From assembly GCA_028752905.1 (NCBI GenBank), contig JAQNBH010000014.1, positions 26,794,168-26,858,167 of the forward strand: a DNA stretch of 64,000 bases, given 5' to 3'. Shown here piece by piece: positions 11,619 through 23,740 of this stretch. The notes under the pieces are model-generated. The model was not told the origin of the DNA. It was given only the letters and a program-made list of their open reading frames with translations, and ran no database searches. Positions within the stretch are counted from its first letter, which is position 1, and each line of letters starts with the position of its first letter. Made by a program: the position numbers and the translations under genes. The DNA comes from Cladorhizidae sp. MBARI D1340-BT2. Taxonomy: Eukaryota; Porifera; Demospongiae; Poecilosclerida; Cladorhizidae.

Positions 11619-14598
11619 ATGACACCTGAGTATAAGGCCATGCCAGAGTGTTGCTACCTGAGTATAAGGCCATGCCCAGATGTTGCTACCTGAGTATAAG
11701 GCCATGCCCAGATGTTGCTACCTGAGTATAAGGCCATGCCAGAGTGTTGGTACCTGAGTATAAGGCCATGCCAGAGTGTTGCTACCTGAGTATAAGGCCA
11801 TGCCAGATGTTGCTACCGGCCATGCCAGATGTTGCTACCTGAGTATAAGGCCATGCCAGAGTGTTGCTACCTGAGTATAAGGCCATGCCAGAGTGTTGCT
11901 ACCTGAGTATAAGGCCATGCCAGAGTGTTGCTACCTGAGTATAAGGCCATGCCCAGATGTTGCTACCTGAGTATAAGGCCATGCCCAGATGTTGCTACCT
12001 GAGTATAAGGCCATGCCAGAGTGTTGCTACCTGAGTATAAGGCCATGCCAGAGTGTTGCTACCTGAGTGTAAGGCCATGCCCGAGTGTTGCTACCTGAGT
12101 ATAAGGCCATGCCAGATGTTGCTACCTGAGTATAAGGCCATGCCAGAGTGTTGCTACCTGAGTATAAGGCCATGCCAGATGTTGCTACCTGAGTATAAGG
12201 CCATGCCAGAGTGTTGCTACCTGAGTATAAGGCCATGCCAGAGTGTTGCTACCTGAGTATAAGGCCATGCCCAGATGTTGCTACCTGAGTATAAGGCCAT
12301 GCCCAGATGTTGCTACCTGAGTATAAGGCCATGCCAGAGTGTTGGTACCTGAGTATAAGGCCATGCCAGATGTTGCTACCGGCCATGCCAGATGTTGCTA
12401 CCTGAGTATAAGGCCATGCCAGAGTGTTGGTACCTGAGTATAAGGCCATGCCAGAGTGTTGCTACCTGAGTATAAGGCCATGCCCAGATGTTGCTACCTG
12501 AGTATAAGGCCATGTCAGAGTGTTGCTACCTGAGTATAAGGCCATGTCAGAGTGTTGCTACCTGAGTATAAGGCCATGCCAGAGTGTTGCTACCTGAGTA
12601 TAAGGCCATTCCCGAGTGTTGCTACCTGAGTATAAGGCCATGCCAGAATGTTGCTACCTGAGTATACGGCCATGCCAGAGTGTTGCTACCTGAGTATAAG
12701 GCCATGCCAGAGTGTTGCTACCTGAGTATACGGCCATGCCAGAGTGTTGCTACCTGAGTATAAGGGCCATGCCAGAGTGTTGCTACCTGAGTATAAGGCC
12801 ATGCCAGAGTGTTGCTACCTGAGTATAAGGCCATGCCAGAGTGTTGCTACCTGAGTATAAGGCCATGCCAGAGTGTTGCTACCTGAGTATAAGGTCATGC
12901 CCGAGTGTTGCTACCTGAGTATAAGGCCATGCCAGAGTGTTGCTACCTGAGTATAAGGCCATGCCAGATGTTGCTACCTGAGTATAAGGGCCATGCCCGA
13001 GTGTTGCTACCTGAGTATACGGCCATGCCCGAGTGTTGCTACCTGAGTATAAGGCCATGCCAGATGTTGCTACCTGAGTATAAGGCCATGCCCGAGTGTT
13101 GCTACCTGAGTATAAGGCCATGCCAGATGTTGCTACCTGAGTATAAGGGCCATGCCCGAGTGTTGCTACCTGAGTATAAGGGCCATGCCCAAGTGTTGCT
13201 ACCTGAGTATACGGCCATGCCCGAGTGTTGCTACCTGAGTATAAGGCCATGCCAGATGTTGCTACCTGAGTATAAGGCCATGCCAGAGTGTTGCTACCTG
13301 AGTATAAGGCCATGCCAGAGTGTTGCTACCTGAGTATAAGGCCATGCCAGATGTTGCTACCTGAGTGTAAGGCCATGCCAGAGTGTTGCTACCTGAGTGT
13401 AAGGCCATGCCAGATGTTGCTACCTGAGTATAAGGCCATGCCAGATGTTGCTACCTGAGTATAAGGCCATCCCAGATGTTGCTACCTGAGTATAAGGCCA
13501 TGCCCGAGTGTTGCTACCTGAGTATAAGGCCATGCCAGAGTGTTGCTACCTGAGTATAAGGCCATGCCAGAGTGTTGCTACCTGAGTATAAGGCCATGCC
13601 AGAGTGTTGCTACCTGAGTATAAGGCCATGCCAGATGTTGCTACCTGAGTGTAAGGCCATGCCAGAGTGTTGCTACCTGAGTGTAAGGCCATGCCAGATG
13701 TTGCTACCTGAGTATAAGGCCATGCCAGATGTTGCTACCTGAGTATAAGGCCATGCCAGATGTTGCTACCTGAGTATAAGGCCATGCCAGAGTGTTGCTA
13801 CCTGAGTATAAGGCCATGCCAGAGTGTTGCTACCTGAGTGTAAGGCCATGCCAGATGTTGCTACCTGAGTATAAGGCCATGCCAGATGTTGCTACCTGAG
13901 TATAAGGCCATGCCAGATGTTGCTACCTGAGTATAAGGCCATGCCAGAGTGTTGCTACCTGAGTATAAGGCCATCCCAGATGTTGCTACCTGAGTATAAG
14001 GGCATGCCAGATGTTGCTACCTGAGTATAAGGCCATGCCAGATGTTGCTACCTGAGTGTAAGGCCATGCCAGAGTGTTGCTACCTGAGTGTAAGGCCATG
14101 CCAGATGTTGCTACCTGAGTATAAGGCCATGCCAGATGTTGCTACCTGAGTATAAGGCCATGCCAGATGTTGCTACCTGAGTATAAGGCCATGCCAGAGT
14201 GTTGCTACCTGAGTATAAGGCCATCCCAGATGTTGCTACCTGAGTATAAGGGCATGCCAGATGTTGCTACCTGAGTATAAGGCCATGCCAGATGTTGCTA
14301 CCTGAGTGTAAGGCCATGCCAGAGTGTTGCTACCTGAGTGTAAGGCCATGCCAGATGTTGCTACCTGAGTGTAAGGCCATGCCAGATGTTGCTACCTGAG
14401 TATAAGGCCATGCCAGATGTTGCTACCTGAGTATAAGGCCATGCCAGATGTTGCTACCTGAGTATAAGGCCATGCCAGAGTGTTGCTACCTGAGTATAAG
14501 GCCATCCCAGATGTTGCTACCTGAGTATAAGGCCATGCCAGATGTTGCTACCTGAGTATAAGGCCATGCCAGATGTTGCTACCTGAGTGTAAAGTCCA
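11619..14598 (+). repeat. 31-33 bp satellite array, ~94 copies
   Basis: The unit is gagtataaggccatgccaga followed by gtgttgctacct. Common variants delete gt (ccagatgttg), insert c (cccgag), or change gtata to gtgta or gtatac. Variants are ordered, not random: a block carrying the rare ccatccc variant at 13971 recurs at 14221 with the same succession of neighbours, giving a higher-order period of about 250 bases (8 units). Others carry ccatccc at about 13468 and 14502. The frame shifts with unit length, so the open frames inside are artefacts. Confidence 0.9.
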
Positions 14599-16384
14599 CT
14601 CAGAGTGTTGAAGATATGAGCTTGGCTATTTCCCCCTTCCATAAAACAACACAAGGTAGACTGGGGAAAAATGGCAGGTTGAGGCATTTTCTGAGCTTCT
14701 CCAGAAAAGATTAGCTTGACAGTTTTGCGTGTCAATTGCATCCTGACTGCCAGTCAACACGAGAGCTGCATCCATAGAGATGTGTTGTGTATAGTAGGGA
14801 TGCCTGATGACCTACATATTGCGAACTCTGAGACTGTGTGGTTTGCTACTAGCTGTCTAATTTGCCACTTGATGAGCAAAGGTTGACGGCATTCTGTCTG
14901 ATTAATTTACATAGAGCAAACTTTGATGCTGGGGCCGTTAGATCACTATAGAAACAGCTTCTGTAAACCTATAGCCAATGGATATGTCTGGATAAATTTT
15001 ACACATTGGCACACATTGATGCTGCAGGTCACCCGTGGAAATCCTTGTGGTGGAACACGCTTGATTAATTCACATTATTGGAGACTTGGACAGTGTGGCT
15101 AACTAGCTGAGGTCATATTCGCCACTTACAAACAGCCGCCTCGCGCATCTAGTCGCATATCTGACGCTAATATGTCTGATTAGCCTTCATATTGCCAGAC
15201 TGAGGCTAGCTGTAGGCTCATGATTAGTATAATTTGTTCATATTTTAATACACTGCCAGCCATAGCCTGCTTCCCAACATCAACACGGAATAGCCCACAG
15301 TGCTAATCCAGGAGCTAACCAGATCTCTTAGATAACAGGTTTCGAGAGAGGAACTGTCAAAGTTGTAGGCATTTGGAGCGTCAGTCTGCGTTTAATTGTA
15401 TTAGAATTGGGAAGCGTGCTCTAAATTGGACTCTGTGGTCTACTTGAACTTCTCTGGTCGTGCTGATCGTACACACACTCTTTAATCAAATACCCCCCCC
15501 CCCCCCCCCCCACTTCTAGGACACATATAAAACTTGTAAAGACAACTACATAAAAAGTAGGAGAGTGGTGCTGCATAAGAACATGTTCCCATAATCCAAG
15601 TGGAAAATACCTAGAGATGTGTTGCTGGTATTAATTTGCAATAAATCTCTGGTTACCACCTCGACCACACTAGACGGCTGAAATCAATCATGAATAATTC
15701 ATTATGGAAATTGGAATGGATGTGATGCAGTGCTCTCCACCCTGTAACCAGATGATGACCAAAACATATTATAGTATGCTGATTCTCCAATATTATCAGC
15801 GTGATATGAAGGCTCGATCAACAAAGTGACTTCTTGTTGCTCAACATGGAACGTGGATGGTGTTTTGAAATATGTTTTTTTGTTAACGAAGGCCTTCGTC
15901 CTTCTATACATCCGGGACCGTGTGGGTGTGCGTGAGAATTATGAGCCGTCTATTTTCTGAATACATTACATGATCTTAAAAGTCAGGGCAATTGCGTTTC
16001 ATGTCCATAGAGAAGTGGAGAGAGCCGACAAGCCACAAGCACACCACTTCCTATGAAATCACACTAATGATACCCACAGAAGACTAGCATAGCAGAGAGA
16101 CAGGTTGACTTTGGTTAAAATAATTTGTGGTGCCTTATGAAAAAAATAAGGCAAGTCTGAGTAAATGTTTTTGTGACTGGAATGGACTAGAGGAATACTA
16201 GATGCTAAAAACAGCAAACAGACTGTTGTTCATGAGGGATTTACTAGCAGACTGCAAACAGACTGTTGTTCATGAGGGATTTACTAGCAGATTCAAGTTG
16301 AGTTGTGTTTAATTTTATAGTCTTTGACCTGGCACCCATAACTACTACACTTTCATTAATCACTGACACTGATCTCTCTCCCTC
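14599..16384. other. Intergenic, nothing coding seen
   Basis: Unique-looking sequence with a C-homopolymer (about 15493-15511) and a 51-bp perfect tandem duplication at about 16203-16291 (unit includes gactgttgttcatgaggga). No exon with good borders was found. Confidence 0.5.
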
Positions 16385-16842
16385 ACACAAACACATACAC
16401 ACACACACACACACACAAACATTCACACATTCACACACAATACTCACACACAAATACACACCACACACACACACAAAAACATTCACACATTCACACACAA
16501 TATACTCACACACAAATACACACACACACTCACAAATACACACACACATGCACACACAATACACACACATAAATACAAACACAAAACACATGTATACACA
16601 CACACATATCCTGCACGCACACACACACACAAATACATGCACACAAAAATTCACACACATGCACACACATGCACACACATGCACACACACACACACACAC
16701 ACAAATACATGCACACAAAAATTCACACACATGCACACACATGCATACACACACACATACGTGCACACACACACACACACAAATACATGCACACACAAAT
16801 TCACACACTTGCACACACATGCACACACACACACACCACCAC
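16385..16842. repeat. AC-rich array with ~45-60 bp superunits
   Basis: CA repeats are interrupted by aaacattcacacattcacac (twice, about 16417 and 16478) and aaatacatgcacacaaaaat (three related copies, about 16631-16800). Long open frames on both strands reflect composition only. Confidence 0.85.
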
Positions 16843-18113
16843 ATTTGAGAGGTTATTTGTTTCTTACACTACTGGTTTTGGACGAGGTTCAAGAGACCTT
16901 GCATAGCCAGAGTGCACGACTTGCGAGATAGGATGTGCTCATCTTCGTGTGGATTGCCTACACACCTCTCAAGGACACCACCAGTTCCAATGGCATGTTT
17001 TAAGTGTGCAAGTTTCACTGGAACCAGTAGAGATGGAATGGAAACAGTCTAGACATAGCTACACAAATATGCAGTCAGTTTGACCATAGGCCTGTTCTTC
17101 AATGAATCGTTGCTCAACATTGATCAGTGAGACTAAAACAAAATATATTTCCTATCAACTCTAGCCAAATCCGGCAAGCACCTCAATTGCTTGACTAATG
17201 CCCTTCTCTACCAGTCCTGAGAAACTGAATGCAGCTGTGCCTTTCACAGAGAACTCATTCACAGTTAAGTTATTTAATTATTGGTGTTGATTGAACAGCA
17301 AGGGTCATTGTTGATATGTGGCCAGCTGCACCTAGTTACACAGGTGAGGAGAGAGAAGGAAGCAGTTCTAGTCTTCCTGCTCAGCTGGTGGTGAGCTTGG
17401 TAATCATGGTGGCCAGTGGCAGTAGTAGATTAATACGATCCAAATGAGATTTCATTTGCCCACAAGTAGTATTCTCCCATTCTGAACCCTGAAGTTTTAC
17501 TCCAGAAGATAAACCCGGGGGTGCATATTCGACACTTGCTTCTTCGTGTTACAAAGTGTTAGCGATTGTTGTTGCTATTTGGGGGGGGATCTAAGCAAGT
17601 GTAATACGATTAGCTTCGGTACTTCGCAACAGAAACCAGAGCACATCAAGTCATCAATTTTGTCCAATCAAAAGGGCCAAGCCAACCACTAAAATCGTCG
17701 AAGCCAAAATGCGCCTCACCACCCTGAGCACAATTAACGACTTCAAAAACCGCTTCGAACTACAAATCTCGCAATTGCCGAGTAATGGTTATGATTTAGC
17801 AAATGCACACACAAACACACATGTATACGCTTGTCAAGAAGCAGCATGGCTTCACTTGCTTATATAACAACCACAACATCTGGTACAGAGCAATGATCTA
17901 CTTGGCCCTCTGACCACAGAACTCTCAGAGTCGTAGCACTTATAAGCATGGCTAGAGACCACAACACAACCAGGGTTTGAGACAGAGACACCATAATATA
18001 CTTCTAATGAGCGTTAATTATACCACCAAACTCGCGCCAGGGGTTTATTTTCTCTGTGTATGTATATATATATATTTGTGGTATTGAGCACGAAGCACGC
18101 TAGTCTTGCTGTG
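16843..18113. other. Intergenic; one short possible first exon at 17709
   Basis: A plus-strand ATG at 17709 opens 52 codons (starts MRLTTLSTINDFKNRFEL) and passes a GT donor-like site at about 17781. No downstream exon could be linked, so this is only a weak candidate. A short AT repeat lies at 18059-18075. Confidence 0.3.
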
Positions 18114-18119
18114 TTTAAT
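18114..18119 (-). promoter_or_regulatory. Poly(A) signal ATTAAA of the IGFBP-like/Kazal gene
   Basis: ATTAAA on the minus strand, about 30 bases past the TGA at 18148-18150. It is a common variant hexamer and fits the end of this gene. Confidence 0.45.
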
Positions 18120-18147
18120 TCGGCACATAAATTATATATATATATAT

Positions 18148-18344
18148 TCAAAACTCACTTTGCCCCGAACATTTTGTTTTTCCCGTGATCTTGATCCTGG
18201 ATGCACCTTCAGACAAGGGACAGTTGTTCTGCCTCAAGTAGCATCTATTCTTGTACCATCTACATGTGCCGTCCGCGGTGTTCCGGCCACAGGTGTGTGT
18301 TACGTTCCTCGTGCTGCAATCCTTGAAGCACACTCTGTCCTCCT
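18148..18344 (-). CDS. IGFBP-like gene, terminal exon: Kazal-like domain
   Basis: The acceptor ttattttttcag precedes it. Encodes about 65 residues with the spacing CFKDC, then TCGRN, TCRWYKNRCYLRQNNC and a final C, as in Kazal/follistatin-type domains. An inhibitory reactive-site loop cannot be called from sequence alone. The TGA stop is at 18148-18150. Confidence 0.8.
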
Positions 18345-21300
18345 CTGAAAAAATAAATAATTGCATTAGAAAATATCGAGATAAATACAGCAATGGTAAA
18401 GGCTTTCACTTGGATGCTTTCTATGGCAGTGCGGCATGCAGTTCAGTGCAACAGCATCTGAGAAAATGAAGTCGATTCTACAGAAACAACTATATATGTG
18501 TCACTGGTATTAAAGTCAAAGCACTTGAAATTACCTGCAGAATGAGGCTTAAAACCAGCTCTTCAACCCTTAGCAAATGAGAGCCTGAAGGCAGAGGCCA
18601 AGCATTTACAGATGCCAAAATTGAATATTTGAAAGTCCATTTTTTATTCTTTTTTTTGTGTGTATGGCCACTCTTCTTTGATCCCGACATAAGTCTTGCA
18701 GTAGCTGGTATAATGCAAGCTTACTGTAAGGTTTGAGTAGAGCACCTCATTCTATGTTAAGACATTTTCCCTCGTGGTTATGACTGTATAGCAGTATTGA
18801 AGTGCATGTACAACAGTCTGTCATCATGTGATGCAATAATGAGGCATGGCAGTACAACCCTCATGAGGTCGCTTCATTCGCACTATTTTCCCAATTGGCT
18901 TTAGTTGCATCCCCAAGGCTGCTCAGTACTGTATTCTCCTGCATGCAGGACACACCTTACCTACAGTGTGCATTAATAAGAAACATAATTGGGTTTTCTT
19001 GATCAAAACAAGCTGTATCTTACTCAACTTTAACAAAAGCCACCACCACAACAAAGAAGAGCTACAGAGGCTGATAATGAAGCCTTTTCTGTGTGTCGAC
19101 TTCTGGCATTGCTGAAATCACATGCATGTATGCCATCAGTCCAATTTTGTGCAGATCAGTACTGGATTTGGCGCACAGCTATAGTTACAATAAGCTTGGG
19201 ACAGTGGCTAGGGTTGGTGCCAGGGCAGCTTGGGAATAAGGTTTAGAAATCTAACAATACTGGTGTCATTGTCACCATGATGTTACAATGTGATGAGAAC
19301 AATCAGCCTGAAATAATGAATTCCATACCCAACAAACATTTTGCAGCTGTCCACGTCTACTGCTCAGGACCAGTACTAATTTACATGCAAATACAAGATG
19401 TCTCTTAGGTAGTGGAGGGGGGGGTTGCAACACCGTTTGGGGAGAGTGGGTAGCTTTAGTGACATATGCTCACTTTTTGGGGAGGGAGGGGTTAAAAAGG
19501 TTAAAGTAGACAGTTGTGGTTTGTGGTAGGTTTCACATCTTCATAATAATCTTGGACACCATAACAGAACATTATAACTGATGTAACTAACACCTGCGCT
19601 GCTGCTAAGCAGAAACGGTCGGAAAGTGTCTGTTACAGAATCAAAAACATATGTTAGATGCTCTTCACTATACTGCAGACATGGTCGCATGCCACCAGGA
19701 GAACCGGCAGCTTCAAGCCGCAATCTAGTGGTCTAACAATAAACATCAATTGCAGTAACCTCTCAGATAATTGGTTAAACCCTCCAATCAATGAATCATT
19801 GCTGTACAGTTTTTCCCCGGTTTCAGCAAAGCCAAAACATCAACTGTGACAACCAGTCGTGTATGCATTGATAGCATATCTATCCATATATATATCCACC
19901 CATCAGTTATCTCTTTATTTATCCATCCATCCATCCATTCATCCACGTATTCATCCACGTATATCTATCGACTACTATCTATCTATCTATCTATCATGTG
20001 TGAATATAAACATACTTTAACTACTCTGTTGAGATTCTCAGATTTCTCTAGAAGTTCATAGTTCTGTATATAAACCTCTACATTGGAATGAAAAGGAAAA
20101 AGGAGATATGCCCCTTCCCCCCCACCCCCCCCCCCCCACCCCACTCCTACCCCCCCCCCCCCATATTTATATCCCAAGGAGGACATAGACCCCTAATATG
20201 GATATATGCCACAAACAGAAACGTGAAATTCCCAAGGTTAACTTAATCTGAGGGGAAGCAAGGGTCAACCAAGGTCAGAACAAAGGTCAGTTAGGTTCAC
20301 AACAATGTTCAATAATATAATTACATCATAGGTGTACTATCATTATCACTATTTATCTGCAATACTCGCATTTGGTACAAGATCAAGTTCCACTGCTACT
20401 TCTTACCTCGATAACAATATCCAGTGATGTTTTCGCTATGCAAGAATAATTCGTCACTAGCATTGCATCTCAAGCCTATTGCACACTGACCCAAACTTCC
20501 ATTACTTCCTCCGCAACGCTCGTTAAATCCCTTATCTGCAATGATAAGGAGAAGGAGAAACCGGTGTTAATAAGCTATACCTTGTCAGTATGAACTAAAA
20601 ATGATGTCTGTTCAATTATTAAAGGTTGGTGTGATATTAGAGCTGGCTCCACACTAGGAATATATAATGCCGGGGATAAAAACAATCATTCATTACTTGC
20701 TTTTATTCTGTGTTAATGTTAGCTACCTTACAGTGTAGTTATACACTAGTAGTAATAATAAAAAGCACTCATTAAAGCCATTATTGAAGTGTCCTTGCAC
20801 TAAACTGGGAAATAAACAATCATTAAGTTATTCGTGTTAAGTGGCAGAATTACCTTGGCTTTGCCTTGGCTTGCATAGTGCCCTGGCAACCCAGTCACTA
20901 AAAGATCTATTCAGTTATTGACTAAGTGGCATGATATTAAATCATATTCTGGATAGATGACCTCTCCAACCCATCACTTACCATTGCATAAACAATCACT
21001 TAATCAGTTAATTGAGTGTTAAGTGTTAACAATCACTTAATCAGTTGTTGAGAGTTAAGTGGTGTATTAACATACACCTTAAGGACATATACTGGAAATA
21101 CTGCACATAAACAATCACTTAAGTTGTAGTTTTCACAAGTGGTCTACTACTACTCCTCTACCACTTCCCATGTTGAGTGTGTGAATTTATTAAATTAGTG
21201 GTAAATGGCAATATTTATATGTTGGCAACCCATAGAGTCATCTGTATTGAATTTGTGGCCACCATAATTAAAGAGAAAATTGTGTGCAGCTCTAGCCTAA

Positions 21301-22939
21301 GGTAAGACGGTTACACCAGTCAAATAATGGCAGGTTCTATAGAGCTATAACCATTCAACTATCACATTTATGAACACTACTACTACCTAACAGAGAACAC
21401 AGGCTATCAAACATCTCAATGCATGTTGTCCAAGTCTTGGACTGATGATGAAGAGAGGGGGAATGCTAATTTAATATGTAAATAATAATAAAAATAATAA
21501 TGTACACAGCATAATCTTAGCAGGAGATCCATTTTCTGATATGCATCTCAAGTGTAGATGCTGGTGTATCTAGTTGGAGTTCTCTCCATAGTGAGTGTGC
21601 TCAAGCAACGGTCTGAATCCTTTCCTTAGTAAGACATGTACGATATGTTGCTCGTGCACCCAATCTGAATCTTTCGCTTATACTCCCTCTATATACTGAT
21701 CAAAGAGTGCATACACGTAGAAAATATATAGGCATTTTTATTTGTCTTTTGCACAGATGAGTTAATGCAGAAATGCTCCAGAAGCACATGACATATGGCT
21801 GAGCATGTTAAAGTCATCAGCACTACACACTCTGGTTAACCTGACCTCGTCTCCTAGGAAGCATATGCTTGTAAACTGGAATGTTTAACAGTTTGTAGGT
21901 TCACTGAATCCTCTATGACTGTAAAAGATCAGGAAGAAAACTTTCATGGCACAATGACTATGTCTTTGAGAGAGAGGGGAAGATGGGCCCTACCCATCAT
22001 CACACCAAGCTAGGAAAACTTGGGCAGATGATTATGGAACAGTGGGAGTAGAAAAGTGAGAGGTGGATACATAATTAATATTTAGCAGGTAGAAAAATGT
22101 CTTAATTCCCACTAATAGATGGCTAACAGCAATTATCACCAAACTGATAAAAGTAAATTGCCTGAGAAATGGATACTAGTACTTTATCGATTAGACCTGC
22201 AACCAATTCTCACTTCTGACAATTGAATGCTAATAGCAATTAACACAACAGAAACACCAATCATGAAAAATTAACGACATGAATTACTTTTCCATAGTAA
22301 GCATATTATGAGAGGGCAATGCACAGTGTTTAATCACTTGAGTGTTTTTACTTACAAATAATACTCATTATTCTGTTATGCATTATTTACATTAGAATTC
22401 TTACTTTTGACACACACCTTCTTGGTCGTGTTATAAGCTTTCATGCACTTGCTCTCAGAGTCACAGATGCCAATGCTATCAAACTTTCCTCCACAACTTT
22501 CTCCAGCTCTCCTCGTTGGACGGCCGCGTTTAGTTGTGCATGCTCCAATTTCGTCACTGTTTTCAAGTTTGGTCCCATTCCTTTGAATACAGGTGTGATC
22601 ACTTGCACACCATCCATGGATAAAGTGAGGTCCTGAACATGATTCGCCAATCTGTTTTTCACAAGTTTTGCAAAGAAAGCATGGTTCATGGACAAGACCA
22701 CTTCCTCTGCATATATTTCGCATCTCTGTATCCCCAATACAGTGTGTGTTGGTTGGAGGGCAACAAATGGAGCCATTTGGGAGAATAGTATACTGACTGT
22801 TTATGATATCAACTGGTCTTGTGCCATTCAATTCCATGCAGTTGATCACCAGTGACCTCCGTCTGTCCTCACAACATACTAAATTGAACACCAACCCCAA
22901 GGACACCAACAGCAACACTTCACTGTATTGTGTGTACAT
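18148..22939 (-). CDS. Secreted IGFBP-like / Kazal-like cysteine-rich protein (whole gene, 3 coding exons)
   Basis: Joining 22939-22405, 20535-20407 and 18344-18148 gives 861 nt, 286 aa plus TGA. All borders are GT..AG and every junction is phase 1, so the frame is kept. The first ATG is 22939; the upstream in-frame TTG lies inside the 5' UTR intron and is not used. Residues 1-23 are a signal peptide (VLLLVSLGLVFNLV core). Next is an IGFBP amino-terminal-like cysteine pattern (CCPP..C, EPCFLCKTCEKQIGESCSG), then two GxxCGG-type half repeats, then a Kazal-like carboxy domain. This resembles the IGFBP-related family (IGFBP7, KAZALD1, HTRA amino ends), which are extracellular and bind growth factors or proteases; the function here is inferred. 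No immunoglobulin domain is present. Several NxT/S glycosylation sites occur. Transcription is probably driven by the TATA box at about 23170. Confidence 0.85.
18345..20406 (-). other. Intron 3 of the IGFBP-like gene
   Basis: Contains a G-rich tract (19417-19425), (ATCC)n and (TATC)n microsatellites (19915-19996) and a C-rich stretch (20116-20162) that would be G-quadruplex-prone on the minus strand. No extra exon was found. Confidence 0.55.
20407..20535 (-). CDS. IGFBP-like gene, coding exon 2: third GxxCGG repeat
   Basis: 129 nt, symmetrical phase 1-1. It encodes GFNERCGGSNGSLGQCAIGL and then RCN..ENITGYCYR, the same CGG..G.C..G..C pattern as the two repeats in exon 1. Acceptor tcattgcag and donor GTAAGA are good. 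The symmetrical phase suggests the repeat was made by exon duplication. Confidence 0.8.
20536..22404 (-). other. Intron 2 of the IGFBP-like gene
   Basis: AT-rich. Between about 20810 and 21130 the words aaacaatcactta and gttaagtg recur four or five times at irregular spacing, a decayed local repeat. No additional exon was seen. Confidence 0.55.
22405..22939 (-). CDS. IGFBP-like gene, coding exon 1: signal peptide and first cysteine-rich domain
   Basis: Encodes residues 1-178. The reading frame would run on to a stop at 22376 inside the intron, but GTAAGA at 22404 is a strong donor and the phase (one base, A) matches exon 2. Twenty or so cysteines include the CxxC pairs of the IGFBP-like fold and a second GESCGG..GICDSESKC half repeat. 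The exon acceptor lies at 22943-22944 (cttgcag), three bases upstream of the ATG codon's 5' GAG. Confidence 0.85.
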
Positions 22940-23026
22940 CTCCTGCAAGATTTAAGGTTTTCAGCTACCTACAATATAGAAAAGGTGTAATAGGCACTAT
23001 CTCTTTCAACAGAAGAAAAAGTTTAC

Positions 23027-23140
23027 CTTGACTGCAGGAGTTGGATTATTCAGCCTTCTTTTCTCACAACAGGGAAGCTAACTAGACACAATATCAAGAT
23101 GTTAAGCAATAGGAGGGAGAGGGAATGAGCGTAGCTGTAA
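23027..23140 (-). other. 5' UTR exon of the IGFBP-like gene
   Basis: Ends with the donor CAAG|GTAAAC at 23027/23026, paired with the acceptor at 22943-22944 to give an 84-base intron. The 5' end is placed about 30 bases below the TATA box. No upstream ATG was seen in it. Confidence 0.55.
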
Positions 23141-23166
23141 CTGTGTGCTATAATAAATTCACACTT

Positions 23167-23177
23167 CTTATATAAAA
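23167..23177 (-). promoter_or_regulatory. TATA box of the IGFBP-like gene
   Basis: CTTTTATATAAG on the minus strand. Its position suits a start near 23140 and the 5' UTR exon. A TGCGCATG (NRF-1-like) word lies further upstream at 23243-23250. Confidence 0.6.
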
Positions 23178-23740
23178 GAGGATGAAAACCGCAAGCAGAT
23201 CTCCCGTCCCGTCCCGTCCTCAACTACGCGTCGAAAACTTAGTGCGCATGTGTTACAATAGCACTAGCCGCAAGCACTCTATGTAGGCAAAGGAGGCTCT
23301 TCTGCTTCACTCTTCCCTAAATTTCGTGGCAAACAGCGCTGCTTGGTCACCCATCCACAGATCTGCATTTCACCTCACCAGCACGTAAGCAATAACAAAC
23401 CAAAAACTCTGCAAGCACCTCTCTAACGCCTTGGATAACTCCTATAACGCAACATATTTCCAGCATAGAATACCAAATTGGACATCAATGGCACATGCAA
23501 TACTTCGACAAAGCATGATACAATCAGTATAACACTATCCATGTATCGAATGGATGTATGGATGTATTATATTTGTATGTAGTATGCATGTAGTGTGTGG
23601 TGCTATATATATCACAGTAGAACTGTACACTATCAGAATTACAACACTGTAAAGATTACTGCCACCATAAAAACTTTTATAAGGCATAGGAGCTATAATG
23701 TGATAATAAGCTCAAAAACAAAATCAAAAAATGTTGGTCA

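Noticed and set aside
12027..13333. Open frames of 66-144 codons in the satellite
   Set aside because: They follow the 31-33 bp unit, change frame with unit length, exist on both strands and have no gene context.
11619..14598. CRISPR array
   Set aside because: There are no unique spacers: the units are contiguous tandem repeats, the window is eukaryotic, and no cas genes are present.
16244..16931. Cys/Val-rich and His/Thr-rich open frames of about 200 codons
   Set aside because: Same AC-repeat artefact as at 10.7-11.3 kb.
22376..22404. Continuation of the IGFBP-like exon to the stop at 22376
   Set aside because: A strong GTAAGA donor and phase-matched downstream exons with further cysteine repeats make the spliced form far more likely.
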